From NCBI GenBank assembly GCA_001931905.2, contig MSJI02000220.1, positions 1-19,000 on the forward strand: a DNA stretch of 19,000 nt. Direction: 5' to 3'. The notes beneath the pieces were generated by a model, which did no database searches, had not been told where the DNA came from, and saw only the letters and a program-made list of their open reading frames with translations. Shown here piece by piece: positions 1-10,804 of this stretch. Every line of letters starts with the position of its first letter. The stretch's first letter is position 1. The position numbers were made by a program, and so were the translations under genes. This stretch comes from Cladosporium sp. IMV 00045 (taxonomy: Eukaryota > Ascomycota > Dothideomycetes > Cladosporiales > Cladosporiaceae).

Positions 1-390
1 AAGTCTGCCGTGGACAAGGGTTACGTGAGCAAGGAGACCGCCGACAAGGTTCCCGGCGTTCCCGTCGAGAAGGACTACACCACTCCTGCGCCCGCCAACA
101 TTGACACCACCGCGCCTTCCGCTCCCGTCGAGAAGCCCGTCTCTCCCGTCGCTGAGAAGCCTGCCTCTCCTGTCGCCGAAAAGCCCGCCTCCCCCGTTGT
201 TGAGACGCCCGCTTCTCCCATTGCCGACAAGCCCGCCTCTCCCGTCGCCTCTGCCGAGCAGACCGACTTCCCCGCCGCCCCCACCGCCGAGTCTCACGTT
301 CTCGACGGCTCCGAGATCGCTCCCGCCGTCCCTTCGGCCATTACAACGCACGGTGCAGAGGAGAAGAAGGAGCCTCTTCATGCTATTTAG
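1..390 (+). CDS. 3' end of an unrecognised Pro/Ala/Ser repeat protein (partial)
   Basis: The frame is open from base 1 and ends at TAG 388-390, so this is the last 129 codons of a gene that begins outside the window; the ATG at 10 is internal. The visible tail is low-complexity and probably disordered. A charged stretch (KGYVSKETADKVPGVPVEKD, about residues 6-25 of the fragment) is followed by five tandem 8-residue units of the type P-A-S-P-V-A-E-K (bases 136-255). An Ala/Pro-rich tail and an acidic/basic end (EEKKEPLHAI) follow. No membrane segment or catalytic motif is visible. Third-position changes between the repeat units, with the amino acids kept, and strong C-ending codon use support real coding. 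I do not recognise the family. The domain that would identify it lies upstream. Confidence 0.8.
   Translation, partial: KSAVDKGYVSKETADKVPGVPVEKDYTTPAPANIDTTAPSAPVEKPVSPVAEKPASPVAEKPASPVVETPASPIADKPASPVASAEQTDFPAAPTAESHVLDGSEIAPAVPSAITTHGAEEKKEPLHAI
136..255 (+). repeat. Five 24-bp in-frame tandem repeats
   Basis: Five consecutive 24-bp units (136-159, 160-183, 184-207, 208-231, 232-255) each encode a variant of PASPVAEK. The units differ mostly at synonymous positions, with a few conservative changes (V/I, E/D, K/T). They lie inside the coding frame of the partial gene, and copy number could vary between strains. Confidence 0.9.
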
Positions 391-1304
391 GGGAGCAGCA
401 CGCTTCCAAGAGGCGGCACTGAAGAGCAGCAGAGAAATTGCAAAGTCGGCAGCAAGAAGTGGAAACGAATGCACAACCTTCCTCTCCTGGCAGATGCACT
501 CGATTTGACTACGTCGCCTTCTTTGCCTGATGTACAACCGGAGCAGCTCGAGCGGGAGCAGATGGATTTCTTTTCCGAGCGGAAATTTCTCGGTGCTGAT
601 CCCTGGGATTGAACTATTTCCTCTTCTTGTCTTTTCCTTTGCCTTTTCCCGCGAATCGAAGAGTAAGACCTGTATGATCAGCCTCGACGGGGATGGGAAT
701 GATGGACTGAGAGAAGACAGGAAGGGGGATGTTTCCTATTCTGCGACTTGCCTTTGGTGTTGATTTTTGTTTTCTTTCCGGCACACGACGCGACCATCAT
801 ATCGTTGCGTGTTGCTACTCTTTCTTGATGTTTGTTTTTTCTTTCCTCCCTTTCTCTACGACGCACGGCGCCTACGTTCCCCATGCATACACGATTGTTT
901 GTGTCATTCTTGTTAGCGAGGCGGGAAAAATGAAAAGATACGCATCCTTGTCTTGTTTTCTTTGGCATGCTTGTATGTTTCATTCTTGGTGGTTGAGGTG
1001 CCGTCTTTCACTGGGTAACCTGATTTTGGCATTGTTGGAAGGGCAATGTAGAATGTCAATTGATGTCGGATTTGAAGTCTATGAATTCATCGCTTGGATT
1101 GCTATTGCTGTCGTGTTTGAGAGTGTCTCATTGACTCAGTTGATGGTTGAGGGATGAGATGATGTAATTTGTAGGTGTTGCGAGTATTGTTTGTAAACAC
1201 CCTCGCATATATTATTGACAGGTGTGCTTGAGATCTGATATACCTTATACATCAGCTCGATAACAGTTATATCCTAACAGAATGTCAGTTAAGGAAGCGT
1301 GAAC
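391..1304. other. Intergenic, no gene seen
   Basis: This stretch lies between the stop of the repeat protein and the thiolase promoter. It is T/C-rich in places (about 751-778 and 820-857), consistent with a long 3' UTR and spacer DNA. Short open frames exist (for example 530-763 and 729-1157), but they have no recognisable motif and biased, low-complexity composition. I see no tRNA, repeat or hairpin of note. Confidence 0.6.
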
Positions 1305-1314
1305 ATCATCCCAC
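1305..1314 (+). promoter_or_regulatory. Sterol regulatory element-like site (candidate SREBP/SrbA site)
   Basis: The bases ATCATCCCAC differ at one position from the classical SRE-1 (ATCACCCCAC). They fit the 10-base core of the degenerate motif described for Aspergillus SrbA, with T at the variable fifth position. The site is about 220 bp upstream of the thiolase ATG. Acetoacetyl-CoA thiolase is the first step of the mevalonate/sterol route, so the position makes biological sense. Binding is inferred from sequence only. Confidence 0.4.
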
Positions 1315-1327
1315 GCCCTCAAGATCA

Positions 1328-1428
1328 CCAATGCAATTTTGCATGTGAGCCGAATCATCTCCAAGCAAGCTCGACTTGCCTCGGTTCCTTTTGCCCGCCA
1401 GTAGCCGACTCGGCTTTACCATTCCAAT
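1328..1428 (+). promoter_or_regulatory. Promoter cluster: two CCAAT boxes and a CCTCGG core
   Basis: CCAAT occurs at 1328-1332 and 1424-1428, and CCTCGG at 1379-1384, all within 210 bp upstream of the thiolase start. CCAAT is bound by the fungal Hap complex (CBC). CCTCGG is the core recognised by the fatty-acid-responsive zinc-cluster factors FarA/FarB of Aspergillus. Both inputs would suit a mitochondrial thiolase. Hexamers and pentamers occur often by chance, so this is suggestive only. Confidence 0.35.
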
Positions 1429-1534
1429 ATCACCCAACTCAAGTAATGATCACTAACATATCTATACCTTTAGGCCTTTCCATGTATACAATCTAAATCT
1501 CCCTCTCACCCTTCACTTCTCTCACCTCACCAAC

Positions 1535-2920
<1,386 letters not shown>

Positions 2921-3793
2921 GGGGACCAGTGGGATGGAAGTATGCAAGGCAGGAGCAAGTTTGTATGAAATACCCGGACAAAAGAGGTTGATGAATGAAT
3001 ATATATTGGTATACGAAACTTCTGATGATTAATTGGACGTGTTTGAGAAAAGGAATCGTCTCGGATCGTGGCTTAGGTCGAAACATTGCTTGTCACCATT
3101 CCCGATTCTCTTTTTAATCAATTGAAACATTCTCTCAGCGGCGAGTATATCTCCTCATGCGCACTTCGAGATATAAGAACGATGGATTGACTGATCAAAC
3201 AAAGAAATCAAGCATGGACCCGTTCGACGTTGATGGGGTTGTTAGGGTTAGAGTACAGCCATCATCCTCAATCGCAGCATGATGGATTATGTGGTATGGG
3301 ACGAAGCTTGTAAAATTTGTATACCATGCAAGTATAACTTCTAGGTCTATCGAATGTAGTTAGTAAACTTATTACGTGGTTTTTGTTTATGATCCGAAAT
3401 GTTCAGTCAAATATGCGAGGAAGAGAGACAAAAGTTACCTAGGAATTTTGACGACACATTCACGTGCTTACCGGATACATATAGTTAATTCGCGGGACGA
3501 TGCCTTGATACTGCAACAGTCTGCGATAGTGCTGTGCGAAAAGTGAATATTCACTATTTCTCTCGTCATGACTAATCTTGGGAGGTCGCAAAAGAAAGTC
3601 ATCATGTATCACAATAGCCAGGAAACGCAGCAGAGGAGGAAATTGACAATTCATTAATACTAGGTAGTCCGATCGGCTCCAAATCCTTTCACCGCAGTGT
3701 CGTTCTCCAGGATTAACAATTCGACATAACAGAGACGTTGCAAACTAAACTTAATCATAAAATAGAAATCTCGCAAATAAACGGAATCCATCC
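2921..3793. other. Convergent intergenic region (3' UTRs), no gene seen
   Basis: This is the tail-to-tail gap between the thiolase (+) and the DUF3176 gene (-). A TATATAT-type tract at about 2999-3006, 80 bp after the thiolase stop, resembles a fungal 3'-end efficiency element. The part from about 3300 is AT-richer than its surroundings. A single GTTAGGGTTAG (3241-3251) is too short to count as telomeric repeat. I recognise no open frame or RNA gene. Confidence 0.55.
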
Positions 3794-5986
3794 TCAAGCA
3801 GCGCTCTGCTGGTGATCAGTCGAAACACGTCTGAGCACGTGACCAACACGCGGATCCATGACGAGTCGCACGGTGGTCGAGCCCGCAGCCTTGTCCATAT
3901 CGCTCAATCGTTCCAGCGGCATTCCAGCGTCTTTCGAGCCTTGGTCATGATAGTATAGCCCGAGAATCGAAGACTTCCATGTAGGCAGTTCTGCGCGATG
4001 GCTTTGTATGACTGTCGCGAGCAACAGGACGAGAGTTGCTATTTCCAAAGATACGGGCAAAATCATCCACACCCATCTGATGTGGACGTACGTCTCGTTC
4101 CCGAAAGCGCGCCCAGTTACGGTGATGATGCTCTTTCGATGTCCGAGCCTGGTCAAAGATGCGGCTATGCCTTCAAATTTTCCTCTGAGACCCTTGGCCG
4201 ACAGTCGTCCTACGATGTCGGAGTCACTATATGGCCAACGCAGGTGTATATCCAGTCCATATGGCTCAGAGAAATCATTCCTCCAGAGTGTGAGAGGCAC
4301 TGTGGCGTTGGCTTTAAGGGTGCGTACAAAGAAAGGTGCGTATCCGTCGACGGGACAGAAAGCTCGCCTATTCGTGCCCTGGAAAGAGTTGCCTCCGTCA
4401 AGCGTAGATAGTGTCACTGGCCCCGCTTCGGATTGCCAGCAAGTATCGGTACTGGGTTGGCCATGATCTCCCACAGCCTTAGGAGTGAACAGTATGCCAT
4501 AATTCTTGGACAGAACGGGCAACCTCGTGTGGCCTCTCTCGATCGAAATTTGATACTCTCGCTCGCACAATGTGATAAGACATCGGCTGGCCTCCTTAAT
4601 ACTGACATTCAGAGTGAATTCGCTGAGTTGTACTGAGACGTACCCGAAGACTGCTAATGGACTTTGCACGCCCATAAAGCTCACATTTCGAGCGCTGATC
4701 TCCACAGGCCACATAGAGTCTACCAGATTAACTGGTCCCAGGTTGCTCAAAGCCACAGGCCAAATGGCCTCCGTCTCAATATCCAGCTTCAACTCACCAT
4801 CGGGAGCTTGAGTGTACAACGGAGACTGCAGCAGACGACGCGTACCGCCTTTACCCGTGTTGATGATACAGGACGGAAGCTTATTGGAAGAGAACGCGCT
4901 GACCGCAGAGTTGTTTGGATAGTCTGTGTATGGTGAAAACTCAGCTGAGGCGTTTTGGAGGAAGCCAAACATGTCGCAATCCTCCAGGCTGGTGGTGTTC
5001 AAAACGTCTTCGCATTCAGTACACCAACCAACTGATTTGAAAGGTTCCCATGACCAATCGGACGTCGTGCAGACAGGTTCCTGTTCAAGAAGCTGTGGGT
5101 CTGAATACAGGCCGGCTTTGATTACATTGTTAAGTTCCGCGCCGAGAGCATCGTACTGGACACTCATCCCCCAGTCTTCACCAGGGAGGTAAAACATGCT
5201 TGACATTGAGCCGATGGAGGTGTAGTTGAGGTTTTGTTTTACGATTGCTTCTCCAGTGGTTATCTCGGCCATTCGTGTCGGGTACTGGACGATTTGCTGA
5301 AGAAATGGACCGAAGACAATCATCAACACAGTCATCATGCCGCCGAGTATAGCCAACCATCCTCCGATTGCTAAGAGCAGTATGATAAGGGAGCCAAGTG
5401 GTCCTCCGCTCGCTTCGTCTAAGGCCTGCACATCTCGAAGTCGACGTCCTGATCTACCAAACCAATACCACTTGAGCTGGCCAATTGTGGCACAGATAAC
5501 GTAGATGAGAGACGACCGAGCTGCAGTAGACAGAATGGCAATGATTGTATTGAGTGTTATGCCCGAAGGGAAATGCGGTATTGTTTGATTGTCGTAGAAT
5601 TTTACGATGAGAGCAATGGCAACCAGACAAGCCAGGCTGAAGACCATAGCTGTGGACTCGCAGATCCAGGTGTCTAAGACCAACCTTCTGGCCCGCAAAG
5701 AGATGCTTCTGCGACCACTATTGTGCAAGTGCGTCGTTTTCCCCTCATTTGGTAAAAGCCATGCATTCACATTCGGCTCGGCTTCCACGCTGTTAGTCGA
5801 AGGTACGAGGTTGTTCGAATTTGGACTTTGATGCGGGTAGTAAGCTGGTTGAGCTGTAAATCCAGCCATCTCCACCTCATTCGAACTTGTCTCGCGGCTG
5901 ACCTGGGCCTCCGACGGTCGCCTGGTAGATGTATGGGTAGGTTCGTGCACAATGGCAGCCTTCCTATTGGAGGCGTGTGCGTCCAT
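3794..5986 (-). CDS. DUF3176 family multi-pass membrane protein
   Basis: Single exon, 730 aa, ATG at 5986-5984. The first ~100 residues are hydrophilic and probably cytosolic. Hydrophobic segments follow at about 112-130, 146-168 and 199-228. A long region (about 230-635) carries many N-glycosylation sequons (NYT, NTT, NAS, NNS, NVS, NAT, NET) and paired cysteines, as in an extracytoplasmic domain. A last membrane segment lies at about 638-660, then WKSS and a basic tail. The signatures W-x-x-E before TM1, TLNTIIAILSTAARSSL in TM2, QLKWYWF after TM2 and ASGGPLGSL before TM3 are those of DUF3176 (PF11374), a large family of Pezizomycotina with no established function. ASGG replaces what I recall as ASRG in most members. 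No reaction can be assigned. The gene is divergent from INCENP across 1.0 kb and convergent with the thiolase. Confidence 0.88.
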   Translation of the reverse strand: MDAHASNRKAAIVHEPTHTSTRRPSEAQVSRETSSNEVEMAGFTAQPAYYPHQSPNSNNLVPSTNSVEAEPNVNAWLLPNEGKTTHLHNSGRRSISLRARRLVLDTWICESTAMVFSLACLVAIALIVKFYDNQTIPHFPSGITLNTIIAILSTAARSSLIYVICATIGQLKWYWFGRSGRRLRDVQALDEASGGPLGSLIILLLAIGGWLAILGGMMTVLMIVFGPFLQQIVQYPTRMAEITTGEAIVKQNLNYTSIGSMSSMFYLPGEDWGMSVQYDALGAELNNVIKAGLYSDPQLLEQEPVCTTSDWSWEPFKSVGWCTECEDVLNTTSLEDCDMFGFLQNASAEFSPYTDYPNNSAVSAFSSNKLPSCIINTGKGGTRRLLQSPLYTQAPDGELKLDIETEAIWPVALSNLGPVNLVDSMWPVEISARNVSFMGVQSPLAVFGYVSVQLSEFTLNVSIKEASRCLITLCEREYQISIERGHTRLPVLSKNYGILFTPKAVGDHGQPSTDTCWQSEAGPVTLSTLDGGNSFQGTNRRAFCPVDGYAPFFVRTLKANATVPLTLWRNDFSEPYGLDIHLRWPYSDSDIVGRLSAKGLRGKFEGIAASLTRLGHRKSIITVTGRAFGNETYVHIRWVWMILPVSLEIATLVLLLATVIQSHRAELPTWKSSILGLYYHDQGSKDAGMPLERLSDMDKAAGSTTVRLVMDPRVGHVLRRVSTDHQQSAA

Positions 5987-6044
5987 AGAAGAAAGTCGCC
6001 GTACTTCGAATGGGAGACGAGAACCAGAGTGGCTAGTACTCGGA

Positions 6045-6115
6045 GGGTGTGAAGCAACAACATGATCGAGGGGGGCAGGGTGTGAAGCAACAACATGATC
6101 GAGGGGGGCAGGGTG
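6045..6115. repeat. 33-bp direct tandem duplication in the DUF3176 leader
   Basis: Two identical 33-bp copies (6045-6077 and 6078-6110) are followed by the first 5 bases of a third (6111-6115). On the minus strand each copy holds an ATG (at 6096 and 6063). Both ATGs are in one frame, which stays open to a stop at 5767 and so overlaps the true start at 5986 out of frame. Perfect identity suggests a recent slippage or duplication event. Confidence 0.92.
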
Positions 6116-6124
6116 CGCTGTGCC

Positions 6125-6132
6125 CTTTTATA
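6125..6132 (-). promoter_or_regulatory. TATA box of the DUF3176 gene
   Basis: The minus strand reads TATAAAAG, a full consensus TATA element, 138 bp upstream of the ATG at 5986. Initiation some 30-60 bp further downstream would fall inside or just after the 33-bp duplication. The duplication would then lie in the 5' leader or at the start site. Inferred from sequence only. Confidence 0.5.
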
Positions 6133-6996
6133 ATCCATGGCTCTGGATGCAAGCCTAGAAATGTCCGGGCGACGAGGCTGCACACAGATTGAGAGCCTTG
6201 CGAGCAGCCTCGTGTGTAGGCGGAGCGAAGGCTCAGTATGGAGGTCTACATGGCGATCTTAATGGATGCAGTTGGCATGTAGAGTTACATGCATTAATCA
6301 GCTCATGAAGGCACGCCGTCAGCTTGGGACAGCCTGATCGAAGCTTCAGTTCGCTTAAATGAAAGCCACATGTCTGCTTGATGCACCAGTACCCTGACCA
6401 GAACATCACGATTGACCAATCTTCAAGATGATAAGGCTGCGACGACTGCTTCTCTTCAGCAAGGGTCTCGGCGTGCATTGTCAGCGATTCTGGGATGAAA
6501 GAATGGCATAGAGAGCCCACAGGTGGTGAGAAATCGTCTTTGATGATCCTACCAGGCGAGATCACGAACGTTCCACCTATGTATGCAGCGCATGAGATCT
6601 TTTGAATATCATTATCGTGATGAACGGATTTTTAGTCGAAGAGCATGGAGGATGAAGAGAAGGATGTGGTCGTGCACTCAATGCCGAACTCATGTGATTG
6701 CGCGATCTTGGGGCGTTTCGGCTTGGAAAGCCGGGCGAGAGTCCGAGCTTCTGCCGCTCGCCAGACTGTTTTGGTGCTGCTTCCAATCCAAACAAGCCGC
6801 GACCAACACCGCAACACTCGACCAACGACCTCGACGACGGCCATTTGCGCGCTCGAAAAGCATCTTGGATCATGTACTACTTGAATTAACTGTTATAATC
6901 ATCAGCGCACCGTGTCAACTCTTCTTGGACACGCCGCTCTACCTACGCGCCCCACCGAGGCGTCCATACCGTTACACACAATAATAACACGACAAA
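6133..6996. other. Divergent promoter region between DUF3176 and INCENP genes
   Basis: The 1.0-kb gap holds the promoters of both genes. A CCAAT box lies at 6783-6787, about 210 bp before the INCENP ATG, and that ATG has a favourable fungal context (ACAAAATGG). Open frames at 6233-6565 (-), 6577-6873 (-) and 6583-6984 (+) have no recognisable features and I regard them as chance. No RNA gene seen. Confidence 0.5.
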
Positions 6997-9900
6997 ATGG
7001 CAGTTGCACGATCAAAGGCGGCCGGCATCGGCTCTTCGCAATGGATACAGAAGGAGAAAGAGCAGGCCGGGGAGTTTGTGGAGCAGGAGGTTGAGGAGTT
7101 TGGCTACAGTGTGCGGAATGAAATGGAATGGCTCAACGAACATATGGCGGAGATCTTCAGCGCAGGAGCTGTGTATGTCGCGTCTGTTCGCGCTCTATCT
7201 TTACCGCTTGCTAACTTGCCACAGGAACTATGCGGACGTCTTCAAAACACCTGGCAAATTACGAGGAAGAACACCCAGGACCGCTAGGAAACGGGATGCG
7301 GTGGAGCAACGCCCGCCGCTTACTGATATTTTCGCACCAAACGTGCAGGCAGGACCTACACCGGCCAAGAGCACTGCGTTCTACGGAAAGGTCACTCAAT
7401 TTCAGATCGCCGAGGATGGTGAAACAACATCACAGCAACGCCCATTGAGCCGAAGCAAGAGCCCGCAGCGCGTTGGGAAACCTGGAAACACCGATTCTGG
7501 TTATCACGGCATGACCGAGGATGAGATGGAAGTCGATACGCAGACCGATGGGGATACCGTCCCTTCGCAGTCTCTCGAATCGCAGAATGCCTCTATCCAG
7601 GAGAATCAAAGCTCCCCGCAGCCAAAGGATGGCGCCAATGAGAGCGAACCCGTTAGCGACGAGTCGTTTTTGTCTGCGAGGGAAGGCGAGTCGCAAGATC
7701 CTTCTAGGGCTGAATTGCAACCTGAATGTGAAGAGGACAACGCAACTGTACCAGATGACGATATGAAGATGGATCCCCCAGAGGTGGAAAGTGAAGAAGC
7801 AGCACAGAACGAGCAAGAAAACGTGCCAGCCGAAGCGGCAGAGGAGAAGATCGAAGCCGAACCTACAGAACAGGATCTGGCGGCTGAAATATCTCACGAA
7901 CCTTCAGAAGTTTCAAGCCCAGGAAGACCCCTGGCGCGAAAGAGCAGCTTTGCATTTTCGTCTCTTCCGGCAAGAGAACCCTTGACAGGAAAGCGTAGCA
8001 TCGGTGAAGCATTGACCCGTAACAGTGTCTTTGCGAAATCGGTCGGAAAGAGTTTTGGAGTTCCACATGACGACGAGGAAAACTCTCAAGAAAAAGCCGA
8101 AGATGCCTCTTTGCGCAGCAAAACTTCTACGCAGCTCCTGCATGAACGCATCTCGATGCTCGGAAAAGCGAAGAACTCCAGGTCATCCAAAAGCATTCCG
8201 CAGGCAATCTACCCCCAACTTCCACAGCTTGACACCGACGAGGAAGTCGAAACGAATGACGCCCCGGAACCACCACCAAAGGATTTACCGGCAAATACAT
8301 CAATTGACGATGAGGACGATGACTGGATCGCGCCATCAAAACCAGCTCAGCCGAAGCAGGCTCAGGCACCGCAGATAGCAGCACTTCAGGCAGGCTCCTC
8401 TCGGCCAACCATGCACAAAAAGGCAATCTCCACTACAGTCATTCCGTCACCGTCCAAGGAGATCATGCAGTCACCGAACAGGCCGCAGACGGCTCAGTCA
8501 TTCGAAAGACCCAGCCCAGTACCCGAATTAGAGTCTACCACACCAGTTGGATCGCCTTTGAATAAGAAGCACGGCGAGCCCGTCAGTGCCTCGAAGAAGC
8601 TGTGGACTGCATTCAAATCGGCCAGAAGCCTTTTCGCATCTTCAGCGGGCTCTAGCGCCGCTGCCAAACTGGAATCTCACGATTCTCCCGCGGGTAAGAA
8701 GTCTAAGAAAACGGAGGATCCCAAGAAGAACATCGTGAAGATGCCTGGTGCGCTTTGGTCTGAGACACAATTCTCCCAGTCGTCTTCCAGGCCATTATCG
8801 GTGGTCTCCGGCAGCCCGAGTAGGAAGACGCGCAGCTCTACCGAAAGTGACAAGCGAAAGGATAAGGAGATGAAAGCGCAACAGAAGGCTGAAGATGATC
8901 TCGAGAAGGCACGGGAGAAGGAACGCCAAAAGGCTCTGAAAGCACAGGAGGACAGACTGAAAGCCGAAAGAGCTGAAGCCGAGAAGCAGGAGAAGGAGCA
9001 AGAAGCTGCATCTACTGCCGCTGCCGCTGCCGCCACCGTTGCTCTGGCTGGCGAGAGACCAAAGACTGCTGAGAGCGAGCCGGAACGTGAAGATATGCCG
9101 CCACCTCCACCGCCAAAGAATGCCGCTCCATCTGGGAGATTACGGGCTCCTAGCAGGCCTGTCCGCCCGACTCGCGATGTTGCTGCAGCGAAGGCCAAAC
9201 CAGCTCCAGTCAATGTCCGAGTTGCAAGCCAACTGTCACAACGACTTGGCCAGCCGGCCAGCCAGGAGTCTGTCTCGAGCGTCAAATCGGACAGCTCTGC
9301 ACCTCCACCTCCACCTAAGACTGGCTTGCGTACCAATTCAGCACAAGGAAATTCGCGCAGCTCCACAATGCCACAAAACAACTCGCGTGTGAGAGCACTT
9401 GAAGCTGCTGCACGCAAGAAGGAGCAAGAGGAGCGTGAGAAGCAGCGTAAAGCTGACCAGAAACGCGAGCTGGAGCGCAAGCGTGCCGCGAAGGCCGAAG
9501 AGGATCGTCGCATTGAGCAAGAAAAGAAGGCAGAGGAGCAGCGCAAGCTTCAGGAATCCAAGCTTGCAGCGCAGAAACAGGCAGAAAGGCAAGCTGCGGA
9601 AGCTAAGAGGCGAGAACAGCAACGTTTTGAGCAGCAACAGCAAAGACTTGAGCAGCAGAGACAGGAGCAACAGCGCATGGAGCAGACGGCAGCAGCCAAG
9701 GCGAAGGCAGCTCATGAATTGGCCGAGGCCATTCAGCGAGAACGTGCCGAAAAGCAACCCCTGCCTCGCGGTGACGCTCCTGGAACTCTTAGGCAACTTG
9801 GAGCGAGAACAGTGCCAGAGCCAATCGTTCGAAATGTCGCGCCTAATCCTGCGAAACCGCCGAAACGCGTGCTCCAGCAGGAAGACGACGAGAGCGGATC

Positions 9901-10804
9901 CCAACAGCAAAGGCCTGGTCTTCAGCGGAACCCAGCCTCGTATCAGCAGAATGATGCGAAGAGGAGGAGAACAGAGGATGAACAGGAAGCCGAGCAAAGG
10001 CACTCTGTCATGGCGCCGCCCAAGCGGCCGTCAACGATGCGCAAGGTATGTCAAGAGCAACCTGATGTCAAATGCGATGTACTAACATTCTCGAAGGAGA
10101 CACTTCCCAAGTTCTCTCACGGTTACGCACATGCTCCTCCTCCAGCTGCACACCACTCTACCAGCATGTTTAAGAGCACAGTCACTTCTCAGCACCAGCT
10201 ACAGCATGGACAACGTCCAGCGCACCCAAGCCAGACCGTGCAGCTTAGTAACGCACGCATTCCCTTCGCCGAGAACGCCAACCCTCCCGCAGCCCAATAC
10301 TACGGTCAACAATCCCAAACACAACAAGGCAACGAGAACGGCGCCTCAAGCAAATTCAAGACCCCAGCCCGACCCCCAACATCAAAGGCTCCAAAATCCG
10401 CGCCCAAATCCGCCAAATCGTCTCCCATGTACCCCAACGGCGACAACATCGCCCTCCCCGAAATCATGACCGACAGCGAAGACGAAGACGACGAAGACGA
10501 AGAAGCGACGGGCGGCTTCCGTGCCCCCTCATGGGTCGCCTCGCCCGCCCTGCGCGATCTCCTCACGCAGCAACAACTCGTCGACCCGGAAACGGTCTTC
10601 GGCCCCATCTCAGATCTGAAGATGGAAGAAGTCTTCAAGGGCGCCAAGAACCAGGAGCGTCTGAAGCGGTTCAGAGACAGAGGCAGCAGTGCCATGTGGG
10701 TCGAGACGGGCGATGCTGTCACCACGGCGGAGAAGCAGAGGGATATGGAGGCTAGGGAAAGGGTTTATAAGGAGGGGGGTTGGAGTTATCATAATCGCGT
10801 TTAA
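6997..10804 (+). CDS. Inner centromere protein (INCENP/Sli15), chromosomal passenger complex scaffold
   Basis: Exons are 6997-7172, 7225-10045 and 10097-10804, giving 1234 aa. Intron 1 (52 nt) has donor GTATGT, branch CTAAC and acceptor CAG. Intron 2 (51 nt) has donor GTATGT, branch TACTAAC and acceptor AAG. Both are near the lower size limit. INCENP targets and activates Aurora B/Ipl1 at centromeres and the spindle midzone with survivin/Bir1 and borealin. The conserved fungal N-terminus is present: NEMEWLNEHMAEIF (41-54) and FKTPGKLRGRTPRTARKR (65-82), with TP sites suited to CDK. Next come an acidic disordered region, two highly charged Lys/Glu/Arg/Gln helices (about 605-655 and 783-905; single-alpha-helix or coiled coil, known to bind microtubules in INCENP), and proline runs. 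An acidic patch precedes the C-terminal IN-box (about 1139-1210: WVASPALRDLL, DPETVFGPI, RGSSAMW), the Aurora-binding segment. Family call is firm; the large middle part is poorly conserved. Confidence 0.93.

Noticed and set aside
596..625. Possible tRNA T-arm (B-box-like GTTCAATCC) on the minus strand
   Set aside because: No A-box or cloverleaf pairing can be found at the expected distance upstream, so it is not a tRNA.
3241..3251. Telomere-like GTTAGGGTTAG
   Set aside because: Less than two TTAGGG units, isolated in a 3' intergenic region, so it gives no evidence of a telomere or interstitial array.
5767..6183. 138-codon minus-strand frame covering the 33-bp repeats as a separate gene
   Set aside because: It overlaps the start of the DUF3176 gene in another frame, begins upstream of the TATA box, and has no recognisable domain. 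The part downstream of 6096 is kept only as a possible uORF.
6233..6565. 110-codon minus-strand frame in the divergent promoter
   Set aside because: No conserved motif, mixed composition and no splice partners. Most likely chance.
8677..9546. 289-codon open frame on the minus strand inside INCENP
   Set aside because: It is a Ser/Phe/Leu/Cys-rich mirror of the charged, alanine-rich coding strand. Low stop density follows from GA-rich codons on the plus strand, and the frame has no family resemblance.
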